Source: Vitellaria paradoxa
Taxonomy: Eukaryota > Streptophyta > Magnoliopsida > Ericales > Sapotaceae
Assembly (NCBI GenBank): GCA_019916065.1
Contig: CM034241.1
Span: forward strand, 24,837,340 to 24,901,339
DNA length: 64,000 nt
Direction of reading: 5' to 3'
This document shows positions 46,667-58,525 of this stretch, in pieces. Within the stretch, counting starts at the first letter, position 1. The number at the start of each line of letters is the position of its first letter. The notes under the pieces are model-generated. The model was not told where the DNA came from and did no database searches. It was given only the letters and a program-made list of their open reading frames with translations. Both the position numbers and the translations under genes were made by a program.

Positions 46667-47000
46667 AGGTGGCATTTAATTTACTTTTCTCTTTTTTATT
46701 TTTTTTTCATTTTCTGTTTTAAAAATCTCAAAATAAAAAAAGAGAAAATGCTCCATTTTTATTATTTTGAAAATTTTCTTATCTTGAATTAAAAATCTTC
46801 AAAACGACTTTTTGTCATTTTTTATTCTCTGTGTATACCTATTGTCTATTTTTAAAATAAATTCTGAAAACACAAGTAATCAAATGTGTTTTGAATTTTT
46901 TCTTTGTTCTCAAAAGTGTAAAATGGAAAATGTATTCAAAATAGAAAATAGAAAACAAAAACAAAAAACAAAAAATTGAAAAACAAACCAAATGAGACCT
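46667..47000. mobile_element. 334-bp hAT-like MITE
   Basis: The left end AGGTGGCATTTAATTTA and the reverse complement of the right end AGGTCTCATTTGGTTTG form an imperfect inverted repeat that extends into matching T-rich and A-rich flanks. No clear duplication. Confidence 0.65.
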
Positions 47001-47338
47001 TAGCTGTTGACTCCACTTTATGACTCGATTTAGAGTAATTATTGATGTGAAAAACTCCCTGTTAGACAAATTCTTCCTTCAAAAAAATATTCTCATACTT
47101 TTCTTGTAGAAGGTGTCTAACTCTTAAGTAAGGGAGGTTGATATTAAATTTGATGTCAGTCATATAACAACTCAATCTAAATTGTTGGGATTAAAATCCA
47201 AGCATTCACATATTCTTTAGATTACTATATTTTAATCCAATTATCACAATCATGGAGTAGATAATACTAACGTTGTCTCTTTCTTGGGTCAACACCCAAA
47301 GGTAGTGAGTCACTCAACTAATTATCTCTCCAACATTA

Positions 47339-47506
47339 GGGTATGTTTGGAGTTGTATAAAAGTGTATAAAATAAAATAAATTTATAAAAATAAATGTCT
47401 CGTAATTCATACAGTGAATGAAGAATTTAAAATTTACTGTCTCGTAAGTCGTGTTTATAGAGATTTGTAAGATTTTATTTTATTTTGAGGAGCTCCAAAC
47501 AGAGCC
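47339..47506. mobile_element. 168-bp MITE with ATTA flanks
   Basis: The ends GGGTATGTTTGGAG and CTCCAAACAGAGCC are inverted with two mismatches. ATTA flanks both sides (47335-47338, 47507-47510), consistent with a TTA-type duplication. Inside, a GTCTCGTAA phrase occurs twice. PIF/Harbinger-like; inferred. Confidence 0.8.
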
Positions 47507-47917
47507 ATTATGCTATAGGCTATTAACCTACTGGCATAAAAACCAAATTCTTGTGTAGGTTTTGGATCTTTCAACCCTAGAGTAATCTATGTGCCATTTC
47601 TATTTTTTAGTATCTCCAACCCCGCAAATCACAACTTTAATTTCATTCCATTGATCTTTTTCCAAGTTTATTACCAAATCTTAATCATAATCACCATCAT
47701 CATTTTATATTATAACCATGTATAATGTTATATGTTCATATCATCACATCTCAAACACCTAACATACAAAACAATTTCTCTTTAACATATTCATTTGCCA
47801 ACCATATTCCATAGTTCATAAAACTTTCATTTGTCAAACTTAAAAATATGTCTAGTTCAATATAATAATCCGTTTGGGAATCCTATATATCAAGATTTAG
47901 GGTGAAAAGTGCTCTAC

Positions 47918-48345
47918 TCGAATGAACAGTGCTTTCGTTAGGAATAATGCTCTGGTCTAGTCAGGAATTGTGTTCTAATCAGCAATAGCGCTTTGGTCAG
48001 GAATGGTGCTCTAGTTGAGAATGGTGGTCTAGTCTGGTTTAGAATGCTGCCTTAATCTGGTCGGGAATGGTGTTTTGGTCGGCAATAGTACTCTGGTTAG
48101 GAATTGTGGTTTGGTCGGGAATGGTGCTTTGGTTTGGTTGAGAATGGTGCTTTGATCGACAATAGTGCTCCGAAATGCTAGTCGGGAATGGTACTTTGGT
48201 CAATTGGTCGAGAATGGTACTTTGGTCAGTTGGTCGAGAATGGTGCTTTGGTCAGGAATGTTGCTCTATTTAGGAATAGTGCTCTGGTCTAGTCGAGAAT
48301 AGTGTTCTAGTCTGGTCGGGAATGGTGCTTTACTCGGGATAATAG
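47918..48345 (+). repeat. Degenerate minisatellite, GGTCGGGAATGGTGCTTT-type units
   Basis: About 20 imperfect units of roughly 15-30 bp share the core GGTC(G/A)(G/A)GAATGGTGCT(T/C)T. The units vary in length by inserted TTGGTC or TCTAG phrases. It is transcription-neutral by sequence and may be part of a long LTR, but no ends are seen. Confidence 0.85.
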
Positions 48346-49435
48346 TTGTTTTCAACCTTTTGTAAACCAAATTGTTGTCCATTAAAGTATTTTCTTCACA
48401 TTTTCAGTGTTCATTCTACATCCTAATACTCATGGTAAACCAATCATGTAATCAATTTGTAGTTTTACACATAATAAAGAAAAATCCACTATCACTATTC
48501 ATCATCTTCCCCACCACCTATACATATATATACACACACACATGTATATAACTTTCATTGTTTTCAATAAATTATATCCAAACCTTAGAATAATCATGTG
48601 AATAACATCATAGCATATTTTACATATCATATACACAAATAAGATGCATAAATCTCTACCTCAAGTGAAGATATGAAACGAAAGCAAAGAGAATCTAGAG
48701 ATCGTAACTTGTTAGAAATACACTTGAACTTTGAAAATCTTGTCTGCCCAAACTTAATCCTTACATCAAAAATTTATACCAATGTGTTCAGATTGAACCC
48801 AATTTTATTTATATAATATTAATTTGAAAATAAACAAGATTTGATACACTTACCATGCCCACAAACTCAATCGGTCTCATCGTCTTCCCTCGACCAAACT
48901 TGCAGACACTCACACGAATACTCAGATATAGTGTTGTATATATGCACCCATGGTGCTTGGGGAGCAAGTCTCTCCCCTTATCCTGTCATCCCTATCTTCT
49001 AGCTGGCTTGGACGTGACAAGCAAGCGGCGTGTTTAGTGGAAAACAGGGAGTTGTTATCACTCACATCAGTTAACTCTTCCTTTTGGTGCTCGGCTCTAG
49101 ACATGTGCACCTAAGCCTTTTCCATTTTGGCCCATTTTATTCTCTTTTGGGTTGTATTTTGGCCCAATATATATATATCCAGTCCAAAAATTATAACTTT
49201 AGCCAAAAAATAAATTATATTTATCTTCTAATTTCATTAAAATTACAAAATTATAAAAATTAAATTTTTCGTGCAATTACACAGAAAATAACGATTCTAG
49301 AGCCGTTTAGTAATGTTGCTATTTTTCTATTTTGTTTAACTCTTTATTTTCTAATATTATTTTTTGTTATCATTTTTTTTGAAATAAAAACTGAAACTTC
49401 GTTTAAAAATACAATTTTGTTTGCATAAATTAATT
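48346..49435. other. Unidentified, possibly retroelement LTR
   Basis: Includes a more GC-rich block (about 48850-49130) with a minus-strand TATA-like GCATATATACAAC (near 48929-48945) and no credible gene. I suspect an old LTR running from about 47060, but ends and partner are missing. Confidence 0.35.
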
Positions 49436-49872
49436 TTTTAATAAAATATTAATTTGATCATGTTTTAAAAAATTATTTGAATTTAATAAAATGTATTTCA
49501 TATTAATTAAACTAAATTAAGTAAAATTCAACTATATTATTAATTCCATTATATTATTTATTAAAAATAATTTAATTCAATAAAAAGAAAATATATTAAA
49601 TATAATTTAATTATATTATTTCGTAAAAATAATTTAATAAAATATACTATACCATTGAATCGTCTTTTAATAAAATATTTAATTTTATCATTTTATAAAA
49701 AATTATTTGAATTTAATAAAATGTATTTCATATTTATTAAATTAAATTAAATGCTACTTTAACTATATTATTAATTTAATTATATTATGTATTAAAATAA
49801 TTTAATTCAATAAAGAATATATTTAATATAATTAAATTATATTATTTACTAAAAATAATTTAATGAAAATGT
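49436..49872. repeat. AT-rich tandem duplication, period about 230 bp
   Basis: Copy 1 is about 49436-49663 and copy 2 about 49664-49872. Both contain AATTATTTGAATTTAATAAA at 49471 and 49701. Both continue through similar TATATTATTAATT and TAAAAATAATTTAAT stretches. Confidence 0.85.
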
Positions 49873-50671
49873 AGAGATTTGATTAGTACAATTAAAATAT
49901 CTGGGACTAAAATGACATCGAAGATAAATTGTAAGATGATTTTTGTATTTTATCCTTTTTCAATTTATATATAGTGAACTATGAATATTCTGTTAATCTA
50001 TGTTAATATATATAGTAATATGAGAGGAATTAGTACGAAAGCGATGTGCTTTTTTTTATAATTCCATGCATTTTAAGTTTTTTTGGGGGGTTAGATACTA
50101 ATATTATTTTCATATTAAAAAGTTCAATGATTATTAACAATTTGACATGTATCTTATTTTTTATTTTATTTCTTGTTTAAACGATCGATACATATTGTAT
50201 TTTTTATTTTTTATAAGTTTATAATGAATCATTTTTTTGTTATTAAATATAATTAAAAAATTGTTGGTGGTATGATGTGTGGTTTGTTTTTGCGTTTTAT
50301 TTTTTTGTTTAAATTATTGACATATATTAAATTTGTTTTATAAGTTTGTAGTGGATTTTTTTTTTATAAATTAGGTATTTGAAAAATTTTTAAATATTTA
50401 AACATTATATAGTTGTTACATTACATATTATTTTATATTATATATATTTGGAATTAAATATTTATAAAAATCCGCAACAATACTCACGTCATTTTGCTAG
50501 TATAAATAAGGTAGCTTGCTGGCTTCGTAGGTCATCTTGTCTGAGCGGTCGCGGGGCAGATCAAATGGCTGATTTTTTTATTTTTAGTTTTTTATTTTTA
50601 CTCCCTAGATCATCATACCCTACTCTGTCATCTAGCGCGGACACACGGCTTGTGCTGTGGATATCCAATCC

Positions 50672-50674
<3 letters not shown>
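49873..50674. other. Intergenic AT-rich DNA
   Basis: No gene seen. A G run lies at 50084-50090. The open frame 50448-50789 is low-complexity and not credible. Confidence 0.6.
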
Positions 50675-50711
<37 letters not shown>

Positions 50712-50712
50712 T
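50675..50712. repeat. (AAT)n microsatellite
   Basis: About twelve AAT units. Confidence 0.95.
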
Positions 50713-50726
50713 TATTATACATAGTT

Positions 50727-51393
50727 GGGGACTGTTTGGCTGCTAAAAAATTAATAATTTTTAATAATTTTCAACAGTTATTTGTTTGAGAACCTCTAAA
50801 TTTTAATAATTTTAAGTAATTTCTTTTCATAAAATCACACTAAAAGTTATTAATTTTTCTCAAACAACTAAAGATTATAAAAAATTATCATTTTTTCTGG
50901 GATGCTTAAAAGTTTTAATTGCTAAAAGTTGATAAAAATTATAAAAAATTACTAAAAATTTGATTACTAGAAAATTTTTGTATTATTTTATATAATTTTA
51001 TTGATCACTTGACAATTATTTTTTTGATATGATGCAAAATATAAAACCAATTAACTATCAAAATTTATTAATATTACGAATTTTGTTAAAATAATTATAA
51101 TTTTTAAAAATTATTTTATGAATTTATAATATTATTATAATTATTTTAATAATTTTATCATAAAAATATTCTTACTTTTTCTTCCGCCCGTTTGTTGCCA
51201 AAAAGTAAAATTATTTTGCAACTTTTCCTTTCTTGGTATTTGGCAATATAACCTATGGTTAAAATTTTTTCCCTAACTAAAAGTTAATAAAAGTGTATAA
51301 AATTTGTTGAAAATTCTTTAATTTTTTATCAAATAACCAAAAATTAGTAAAAATTTTTAAAAGTTTCATTTTTTTTTTAACCAAACTGACCCC
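50727..51393. mobile_element. 667-bp non-autonomous TIR element
   Basis: The left end GGGGACTGTTTGGCTGCTAA and the reverse complement of the right end GGGGTCAGTTTGGTTAAAA pair imperfectly, and subterminal TAAAAATT-rich tracts mirror each other. No clear duplication and no coding capacity. It may include a second nested MITE (CTCAAACAACTAAAG near 50855). Confidence 0.65.
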
Positions 51394-51616
51394 TGTGACT
51401 GAAAAGCGTTGCACTTAATATGAACTTCATTAATATCACTTGCAAATTGTACGTGGATTACGACTAACAAAGCTAACCAAAATGCATCTGATCTTTCAAA
51501 AGCCTTGGAACTTTAGTTTACGGTCTAGATTAGGCTGTCATACAAATACTTCACCAAACAACTGTCAAGTTAGCATTAAAACGACCTCTCCTTGCCCTCA
51601 CGCTGAATTTATACAC

Positions 51617-51682
51617 AGAGAGAGGAGAGGCAGCCCTCCCTTCATCCCGCAATGACTCAAATGCCTCCACGCAATTAGTCTT

Positions 51683-51715
<33 letters not shown>

Positions 51716-51812
51716 GAGAGAGGAGAGGCAGCCCTCCCTTCATCCCGCAATGACTCAAATGCCTCCACGCAATTAGTCTCTCTCTCTCTCTCTCTCTCTC
51801 ACTCTCTCTGTG
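51617..51812. repeat. Tandem duplication, period 98 bp, with (CT)n tracts
   Basis: AGAGAGAGGAGAGGCAGCCC to CACGCAATTAGTCT occurs at 51617 and 51715, each followed by a CT microsatellite of different length. The unique parts are identical by eye. Confidence 0.93.
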
Positions 51813-51897
51813 CATAAATACACACACACAAATGTCCGGCAAGACCTTCTCTCCCTCTGCATAAATATACACGCACAAATGTCCGGTGAGACTGCAT
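51813..51897. repeat. Tandem duplication, period about 47 bp
   Basis: TGCATAAATACACACACACA and TGCATAAATATACACGCACA lead two copies that each continue AAATGTCCGG(C/T)(A/G)AGAC. Confidence 0.85.
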
Positions 51898-52323
51898 CAA
51901 CTATTTGCGAAAAAAAAAAAAATAGTTTAAAAAATTTGAGTCTTGTACTATGTATTACTTCTAAAAATTAAGATAAATTTTAAAATTTCTTAAAATTAAG
52001 ATGAACATTAAAATAAAGTAAGTAATAAAATTAAAATAATTAAATATATATATATTTTTTTAAATTAAGGGCCTTATTAAAGGATTATTAGGTATTATTT
52101 TATGATAGGTATGATTTTTGGCAACTCGAAAATCTCCTATCATTGAGAGAAGATTTATGATTGGGGGCAAGATTTAAAAACTTAAGGGAGAAATTTATAG
52201 AATCACATTATATCTCTTAAAGATATATACTAATTAAATATTTTTTTTATCCAAATAAAGAAATCACAACAAATTTGAGAAAATTTTTAATTTGACTCAA
52301 ATTATAATTCTACAAAATATTCT
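51898..52323. other. Intergenic AT-rich DNA upstream of a gene candidate
   Basis: No ORF or element is supported. An A run lies at 51910-51922. Confidence 0.6.
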
Positions 52324-52331
52324 TATAAATA
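52324..52331 (+). promoter_or_regulatory. TATA box of the gene candidate at 52458
   Basis: TATAAATA in an otherwise fitting context, about 134 bp upstream of the favoured ATG at 52458 and only 25 bp before an ATG at 52356. That spacing argues for the later start. Confidence 0.5.
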
Positions 52332-52457
52332 GGGGACAAAATCACCCTAACAGGTATGGAAAAAACTCTCTCTTTCTCTCATTTTCTATACAAAGATCCT
52401 GTCACCTGTACTAACTTAAGCATCAGAGATTTTTTGGCAGGCACCACACCGGTGTTC

Positions 52458-53011
52458 ATGGCGGACAAATTTTCATATTTTCGGCGGATCGAGTTATCGG
52501 AGGCCCAGATCCGGAATTACGAAAAATCAGCATCATCAGTTGGCGCCGTATGTGAGAACGAGATTTTTGTTGTTTTCCATGGTACAAACTGGGTCTCTGC
52601 CGTGCTAGATTCTTCACCGGCTAAATATGTCGGATCTCTAAGGTATCCTGGTTGCGACATTTAAATGCGATTTTTCGGATAGTCTCCGCCATCGATCGCC
52701 CTTCTGCCAGCCTTTTCCGACGAAATCGTTATATAATCCTCCCGCAGCTATGTCTCTGCAGCGGGAGTTGCTCTGATAGAACTTCCTTGTATATGACTCG
52801 CTCTCCACCGAAAAACGACGTCATGTTGTTTGTGAAAGGTCTGAACAATCACCAGGGCAGTAACCGTGAGTCAGAAGAGTTCAAGTTCGTGTTTGGCAAC
52901 GACGTATTTAACGACGCGAGAACGGCCGTTACCTTATCCATGCAAGAGGTCTACCGGTGGGAATGCCTGGAATTGACGGTGCTTTCCAATCCCGATTGTA
53001 ACGAAGGGTAG
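52458..53011 (+). CDS. Gene candidate of unknown function, probably spliced
   Basis: A GC-richer island with a TATA box. ATG at 52458 in a good plant context (ATGGCGGAC) opens MADKFSYFRRIEL. The earlier in-frame ATG at 52356 would sit at the expected transcription start. Unspliced, the frame stops at 52664. A GT-AG intron 52643-52761 would join exon 1 (52458-52642) to 52762-53011 in frame, giving 144 residues ending NPDCNEG. An alternative acceptor at 52747 would end soon after IELPC. I recognise no family. Twenty-three bases after the stop there is a run of about 20 A followed by AAACCCTAAAA, so a retrocopy or a broken gene is also possible. Start and splice calls are inferred. Confidence 0.4.
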
Positions 53012-53030
53012 CTGGCCAAAATCTCGCTAA

Positions 53031-53056
53031 AAAAAAAAAAAAAAAAAACCCTAAAA
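53031..53056 (+). repeat. A20 run and telo-box-like motif
   Basis: About 20 A residues then ACCCTAAAA. It is either a fossil poly(A) end of the upstream unit or a chance tract; AAACCCTA motifs also occur in plant promoters. Confidence 0.6.
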
Positions 53057-53537
53057 CGTGCCAAGGTTCGGCGGCCTTCGAAGACAAGCCTGCGAATGGT
53101 TTGAGATAAAGAGATTTACGTCTCAAAACCTTCAACTGGGAAGCTTCAATTTTTCCAGGGAAGTATTTATTTATTTCTGAACTCTTTCTTTGTTGTAAAT
53201 GGATCTGTTTTTGTGATTTGCAAGAAAACCCTTGAAAGAGAAATGATAATACAAACTTGCAAAAATCAGCATCATCATTTTATATATTAAGATAAGTTTA
53301 AAAAATATTTGATGTTAAGATAGGGTTTGAAATTAAGAAAAGGATAAAATTAAAATAATTATATATATATATATATATTAAATTTGTACCTTCACATTGG
53401 ATAGTTTACAATAGATAAGTTTTAAAATTATTTAAAATTAAAATATATATTCATATTTTTTTTATAAATTTACAACTTTCTTATTAGATGGGACCTCACT
53501 CAACTGCCTAACTTGTATAATACCTCGACCGTCCCTG
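53057..53537. other. Promoter region of the OVATE gene
   Basis: AT-rich from 53160 on, with a TA repeat at 53361-53381 and a TATA-like TTATAAATTT at 53462-53470, about 70 bp upstream of the OFP ATG. The start of this region (53057-53130) is GC-richer and may belong to the upstream unit. Confidence 0.5.
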
Positions 53538-54092
53538 ATGTCTGGCAGCAGGAGGAAGCTCCGTCTCAACACAGCAACAGTCGACGTAGGTTGCGGCAGC
53601 TGCCGACGGCCACGATTCTCCAGCATTTTCAACCCAAAACCCAATTCCAAAACACCGCCCACTACTTCCCACAAAAAACAAAACCCCTATCACTCTTCTT
53701 CAAGCTCGTGCTGGCAAAAAGTTGACCCCCAATCTGGCGGCGATTACTTCACCACCACCTCCAGCACTAACACCACCGCCACTACCTCAACCTTCACTAC
53801 TTTCACTGACGACACGCCACCTTGTGATGAGTACTCCGACACAGAATCCGACATAAGGAGCCTGACGGTCGTTCAGGGTTTCGGCAGGGTTGGGTGTGAG
53901 AGCGTGGCGGTGGAGAAAGACTCCGACGACCCATACCTGGACTTCCGGCGCTCCATGCTTCAGATGATAATAGAGAAGGAAATATACTCCAAGGACGACC
54001 TCCGGCAGCTTCTCAACTGTTTCTTGCAGCTGAATTCTCCCTGCCACCATGGAGTCATCATTCAAGCTTTCACAGAGATCTGGAATAATTAG
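53538..54092 (+). CDS. OVATE family protein (plant growth repressor)
   Basis: 184 residues, intronless, ATG at 53538 (MSGSRRKLRLNT), TAG at 54090. The N-terminus has a conserved Cys/Arg motif (VDVGCGSCRRPRFSSIF, about 15-31). The middle is Ser/Thr-rich and disordered. The C-terminal OVATE domain spans about 121-182 and shows DPYLDFRRSMLQMI, DLRQLLNCFLQLN and VIIQAF. Such proteins are plant-specific nuclear or cytoplasmic repressors that bind TALE homeodomain and TRM proteins and influence organ shape and cell elongation. The size and lack of introns fit the family. It resembles the OFP6/7/8 subgroup, but I do not assign an orthologue. The frame is intact and GC-rich compared with its surroundings. 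Confidence 0.92.
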   Translation: MSGSRRKLRLNTATVDVGCGSCRRPRFSSIFNPKPNSKTPPTTSHKKQNPYHSSSSSCWQKVDPQSGGDYFTTTSSTNTTATTSTFTTFTDDTPPCDEYSDTESDIRSLTVVQGFGRVGCESVAVEKDSDDPYLDFRRSMLQMIIEKEIYSKDDLRQLLNCFLQLNSPCHHGVIIQAFTEIWNN

Positions 54093-56572
54093 TTAATGGG
54101 GGTTTTCTTAATTTTCTCGCTCAATCGAGTCTGCATTCTAAACAACGAACCTGTAGTTATATGCTTTCTTGTATTTATGTTAATAGGGATGCAAGCCTGC
54201 AACTGAATCAAACATCGACTTCTCGTTAGCACTCACGAAACAAATTTGCCAACATTCTTTTAGTTCCATTACATTTTAGTGACTTTATTGAAATTTCATT
54301 TTATTCAATGAAAATTTCTATCAATTTTTGGAATCAAAATACAATTTTATAAGTTAAATTTGATTTCATTTTGTAATAACTTACATTTAGTACTCTTGGT
54401 TTAGATCGAGGGGAGCTTTTAACCGTAAGTGTTAAAGATGTAACAATTTAACAGGAACTTTGTTAACGAAAATTCAAAAAAAAAAAAAAAAAATTGACGT
54501 TGCGGAAAATCAAAATTTTAAGTCATTGTGATTAAAAGTCATATCTTAAGAAAGGTTAAAATTATAATTTAACTTCAAAATCATTAACGCTTTGTTTGGG
54601 AGGGTAGATTTGATAGAATTTGATTTCATTTAATAAAAAATATCATTCTTATATTTAGAATTAAAATAAAATTTTACAAGTTAGATTTAATTTAATTTCA
54701 TAATTTAAATTTTAGAATTTCTATCTAATTTGAAATTTAATAAAAAATAATCGAATTTGATTAGAATTTATTATTTTCTTAAAAAATAAGTCAACAAATT
54801 TATTGTCATATGCTATATTTACCATTTTTATTCCCTATTAACATGGTCAAATTTTCTTTTAGATTAAATCAATTTAATTCTTAAATTTCAAAATGTATTC
54901 TAAATATAAAATTTTATTTACCAAATCAAATCAAATCAAATTAATTCTAAGATAAGATTATTTCTAAACGGATTGTTATGCTTTGTTTGAAATAATAAAT
55001 TTGATAGGACCTAATTTTATTTAGTGATAATTTCTACTAATTCTTATATTTAAAATTAAAATACAAATCTATAAATTATATTTGGTTTTATTTCATAATT
55101 TAAATTTTAAGATATCCATATCTTTTGAAATCTAATCCAAAGTAATAGAATTTGTTGATAGTTCATTCTTTTCTTAAGGCATATAAGTGGACAAATTTAC
55201 CTTGATTACCCTCGTATATTTTATTTATCATATTTTCTATTACTTATTAACATTGTCAAATTTAATATTTCTTTTAAATCAATTTAATTTAATTCTTATA
55301 TTCAAACATGTTTCAAAAATACAAAATTTTTTTATCCAATCAAATCAAATTAAATCTTTATTTTAAAATTAAATCAATTTTAAAAGGAAAATATTTTCAA
55401 AGAAGTGTAAAGTCTTGCATTTTTAAATCTTTATTCTTTATTATTTACTCTTCATTTAATATTTTCTTTCATTCCTTGTTAATAAAAATTAATAATAATG
55501 GAAATCACTTTCCAAAGAGACCTTTAGCCTCACAAGGTTTTTACTTTACTTATCAGACAAAAAAAAAAAAAAAAAAAAAGTTTTTACTTCCCCAACAGCC
55601 CTTTAATTAGTCTGAAGGGGACGCGTCCTCATTAAGTTTGAGGGAGGGAGGTTGGTCTACCAAGAAACCGAGCGAAATTAAGAGGCTTAAATGTGAATAA
55701 GTATACCAACGTTGGAACATGTAGAAAGTCAGTTCACAAAAAATATCAGTATTCTCATTTCTCATTTTGAGCGCATTAAAACAACTGTCTTAATTTTCAA
55801 ATTCCAACGTCTTTCTTTTCCCCCACCAAGACAAAGACAAACAACTACTTGTCAATCTCAAAGGCCAGTCATGATTTGGACCAAAACCCAACTAAGACTC
55901 CTAGAAACTATAACTAGCTAGTTCATCCACATGATTTCACTACAATTATCAGCCATGTCCAATAACTATATATTTTTATAAAAATTCTTGTTTGGATGAC
56001 AATATTTCTAGCTCTATAAAGAAATATTTATTTATTTATTTATTTATCAAGGAATGATCTTTCCTCCGTTATTTGGAGTATTTTTTATGAGTTTTGCTTT
56101 AGGTTTAATGATTTTTAGTAAACTAAAAATCCACAAAAAAAAAAAAAAAAAAAATCTGCATTGCAAAACACTAATTCTATTATCAACAAAATTGTTTTGT
56201 TAATAAATAAAATAAACATGGATGATAAAAAAATCAAAGCAAATATCAATTTGTTTAAAATTATTTATTAAAATTTATTGTGGAGATCAAATCGAATTTG
56301 CGAGCACAAATTGATATTTGTGCTCGCAAATATTATAATATTTCAACTTATTTATCAAGTTTATTAATGAAATTGAGCTCTAATTAAAACTATTCATGAT
56401 ATTATAATTAAATTTATTTACAAACTTATTAATAAACAGACTTAATAAAAATAATTTAACACAAAAATAAATATATATATTTTTTTAACTCAATCAGCAA
56501 GTTGTACTTTAACAAATAACCACTTATAATTAGCTTGATTTTTTAATAAGAAAATACAAGTCATTAATATTT
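54093..56572. other. OFP 3' UTR and AT-rich intergenic DNA
   Basis: The likely 3' UTR lies near 54093-54250. The rest contains repeated GATTTGATTTAATTT-like phrases (about 54610-54780 and 54975-55150), A runs at 54477-54493, 55560-55579 and 56138-56154, and a (TTTA)n run near 56028-56047. The open frames at 55308-55610 and 55712-55921 look incidental. Confidence 0.6.
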
Positions 56573-57646
56573 GGATAAATTACACCTAAACTCCCTCAAC
56601 ATTTGTGTAACTATACTTAGTATCCCTCAACATTTGAAATTAGTAAATACCTCCTTATTTTGAAATGTTGCTAACCCCCGACCCTCCTCCATTAGTTTTG
56701 CTCCTAACTCTATTAATATTTTAGTGAATGGACAAATATGCCCCCAATATATAATATTACACTTCCATCATTTTCAAAAGCTCAATCATCTGATTTCACT
56801 CTATTCAAAGGGTCACCTCTCACCCTCTCCATCTCCTCTGAAATGAAACCCTCCCCTCCCTTCCAACCTCCCCTATGAATCCATGAGACAAGAAAAAATC
56901 CTAACTCACACTTCCAAACGAAACCCTAATCTCAACCTAGAAATGAAATTCTAACCCAAACTCTCAAACTTAAATCGTCATCTACGTCCGACTAATACAG
57001 TGGTTAATTATTCTTTGTCTCTCTTTCGCTCCCCCTCATTAGCTTTGTTGGAACCCAATACCAAAGTCCGTAATCTCGTTCTGATCAAAATGAGTTTCAA
57101 ACCCTAATTTTGGATTTTGTTTTCTATTTTTTCCCCAGCGTGTGACCTGTTGATGCACAATTTTCAATCACTATGAATTAAGTCCAATGATGGTTAAGTA
57201 TTTCTTCTAATGGTTTGAATCGATAGATCTGTAGAATTTGAAGATGGTTTTTGAGTTGTCTTTTGATATTCGAATTTATTGTTTGCCTTTTAGCTTGGGT
57301 AATTTGCTACATTGTTGATCTTTGATTGGTAGATATGTGGGTTGTTCTTATGTATATGCCAAATTTTTTACTGTTCGTCTACAGTTGCCCATCTGGATTT
57401 GGAAGTTTTTGGGTGTTATTGATCAATGATCTTTGGCATAGATTTCTTCCAATGGCTGCAAGAAGTGATTACAGAGATTAGGTTTTTTTAATATGTTTCT
57501 TTTATAATTTTAATTGGGTCCAATTAATTAGGTTTTAATCATAATTATTAGAATTGGAAATGGGACACAATTAATAATTTAACATAATAAACAAAATAAA
57601 ATTTTATAATTATGCTTAAATGATTTTTCCAAACTAAAGATACTTA

Positions 57647-57794
57647 AGGTGCGTTTGGTACAATGAAAAATACTGAAAAATTTTAAAAAATTTTAAAAAT
57701 TTTTAAAAATTATTTACTTTTGCTCTCACTGTACGAATTATGAATTCATAAATTATTACAAATTATCTCATTTTTAATCACTCTAAACATCCCC
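57647..57794. mobile_element. 148-bp PIF/Harbinger-like MITE nested in the MULE
   Basis: The ends are AGGTGCGTTTGG and AAACATCCCC, with TTA on both sides (57644-57646, 57795-57797). The interior phrase CTCTCACTG(T/C)ACG is shared with the MITE at 2833-3000, so the two are relatives. Confidence 0.75.
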
Positions 57795-57990
57795 TTATTT
57801 AAGGCACGTTTAGTAATATTTATATTTAATTATTTTTTATTTTAATTTTAGTTATTTCTAAAATAAAAATAAAAAATATGTTTGGTGATGTAATTTTATT
57901 TAAATAAAATATATAATTTTATTAAAAATATAAAATTGTTATTAGATTAAATAAAATTAATATATTTAATAAAATAAACCATTTTATTAA

Positions 57991-58525
57991 ATTTTACAAA
58001 AAGGGAAAAAATAAATTCACAATCTTGAGCCCTATCCAATTACTGTTCAAGAAATAGTTATTTTTAAGCAATTTTTTGGATTTTAAAATTAATTTAACCA
58101 AAAAATAATATTAAAAATATAAACTTGCCAAACGACGATCATTCTTAAGAAAAAATATTACTTTTTTTATCAATTTTACAAATTATGAAAGATATATATA
58201 TATATATGTATATATATTTAAGAGAGAAATTAGATAGAAAATAATTAATTTTTTATTTAATTTTACAAAGAAAGGAAAAAAAATTCACAATCTTAAATAC
58301 TATCCAATTACTGTCAAGAAATAATTACTTTTCGACAATTTTTTTGGGATTTTAAAATTAATTTAACCAACAAATAATATAAAAAAATAAACTTGTTAAA
58401 CTACAATCATTCTTAAGAAAAAGTATTAATTTTTTTAACAACTTTCCAAATTATGAAAGGTAAATATATATATATATATATATATTTAAGAGAGAAATTA
58501 GACATGAAATAATTAATGTTTTATT
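57991..58525. repeat. Tandem duplication, period 269 bp, in the MULE
   Basis: Copy 1 is 57991-58259 and copy 2 about 58260-58525. Shared phrases include TATCCAATTACTGT, GATTTTAAAATTAATTTAACC and TTTAAGAGAGAAATTAGA. Each copy has its own TA microsatellite (58194-58217 and 58464-58485). Confidence 0.88.

Noticed and set aside
47918..48345. CRISPR-like array
   Set aside because: The units vary in length and sequence without constant repeats and unique spacers, and this is plant nuclear DNA. It is a minisatellite.
50448..50789. Open frame with an Asn run
   Set aside because: The Asn run comes from an AAT microsatellite and the rest has no coding character.
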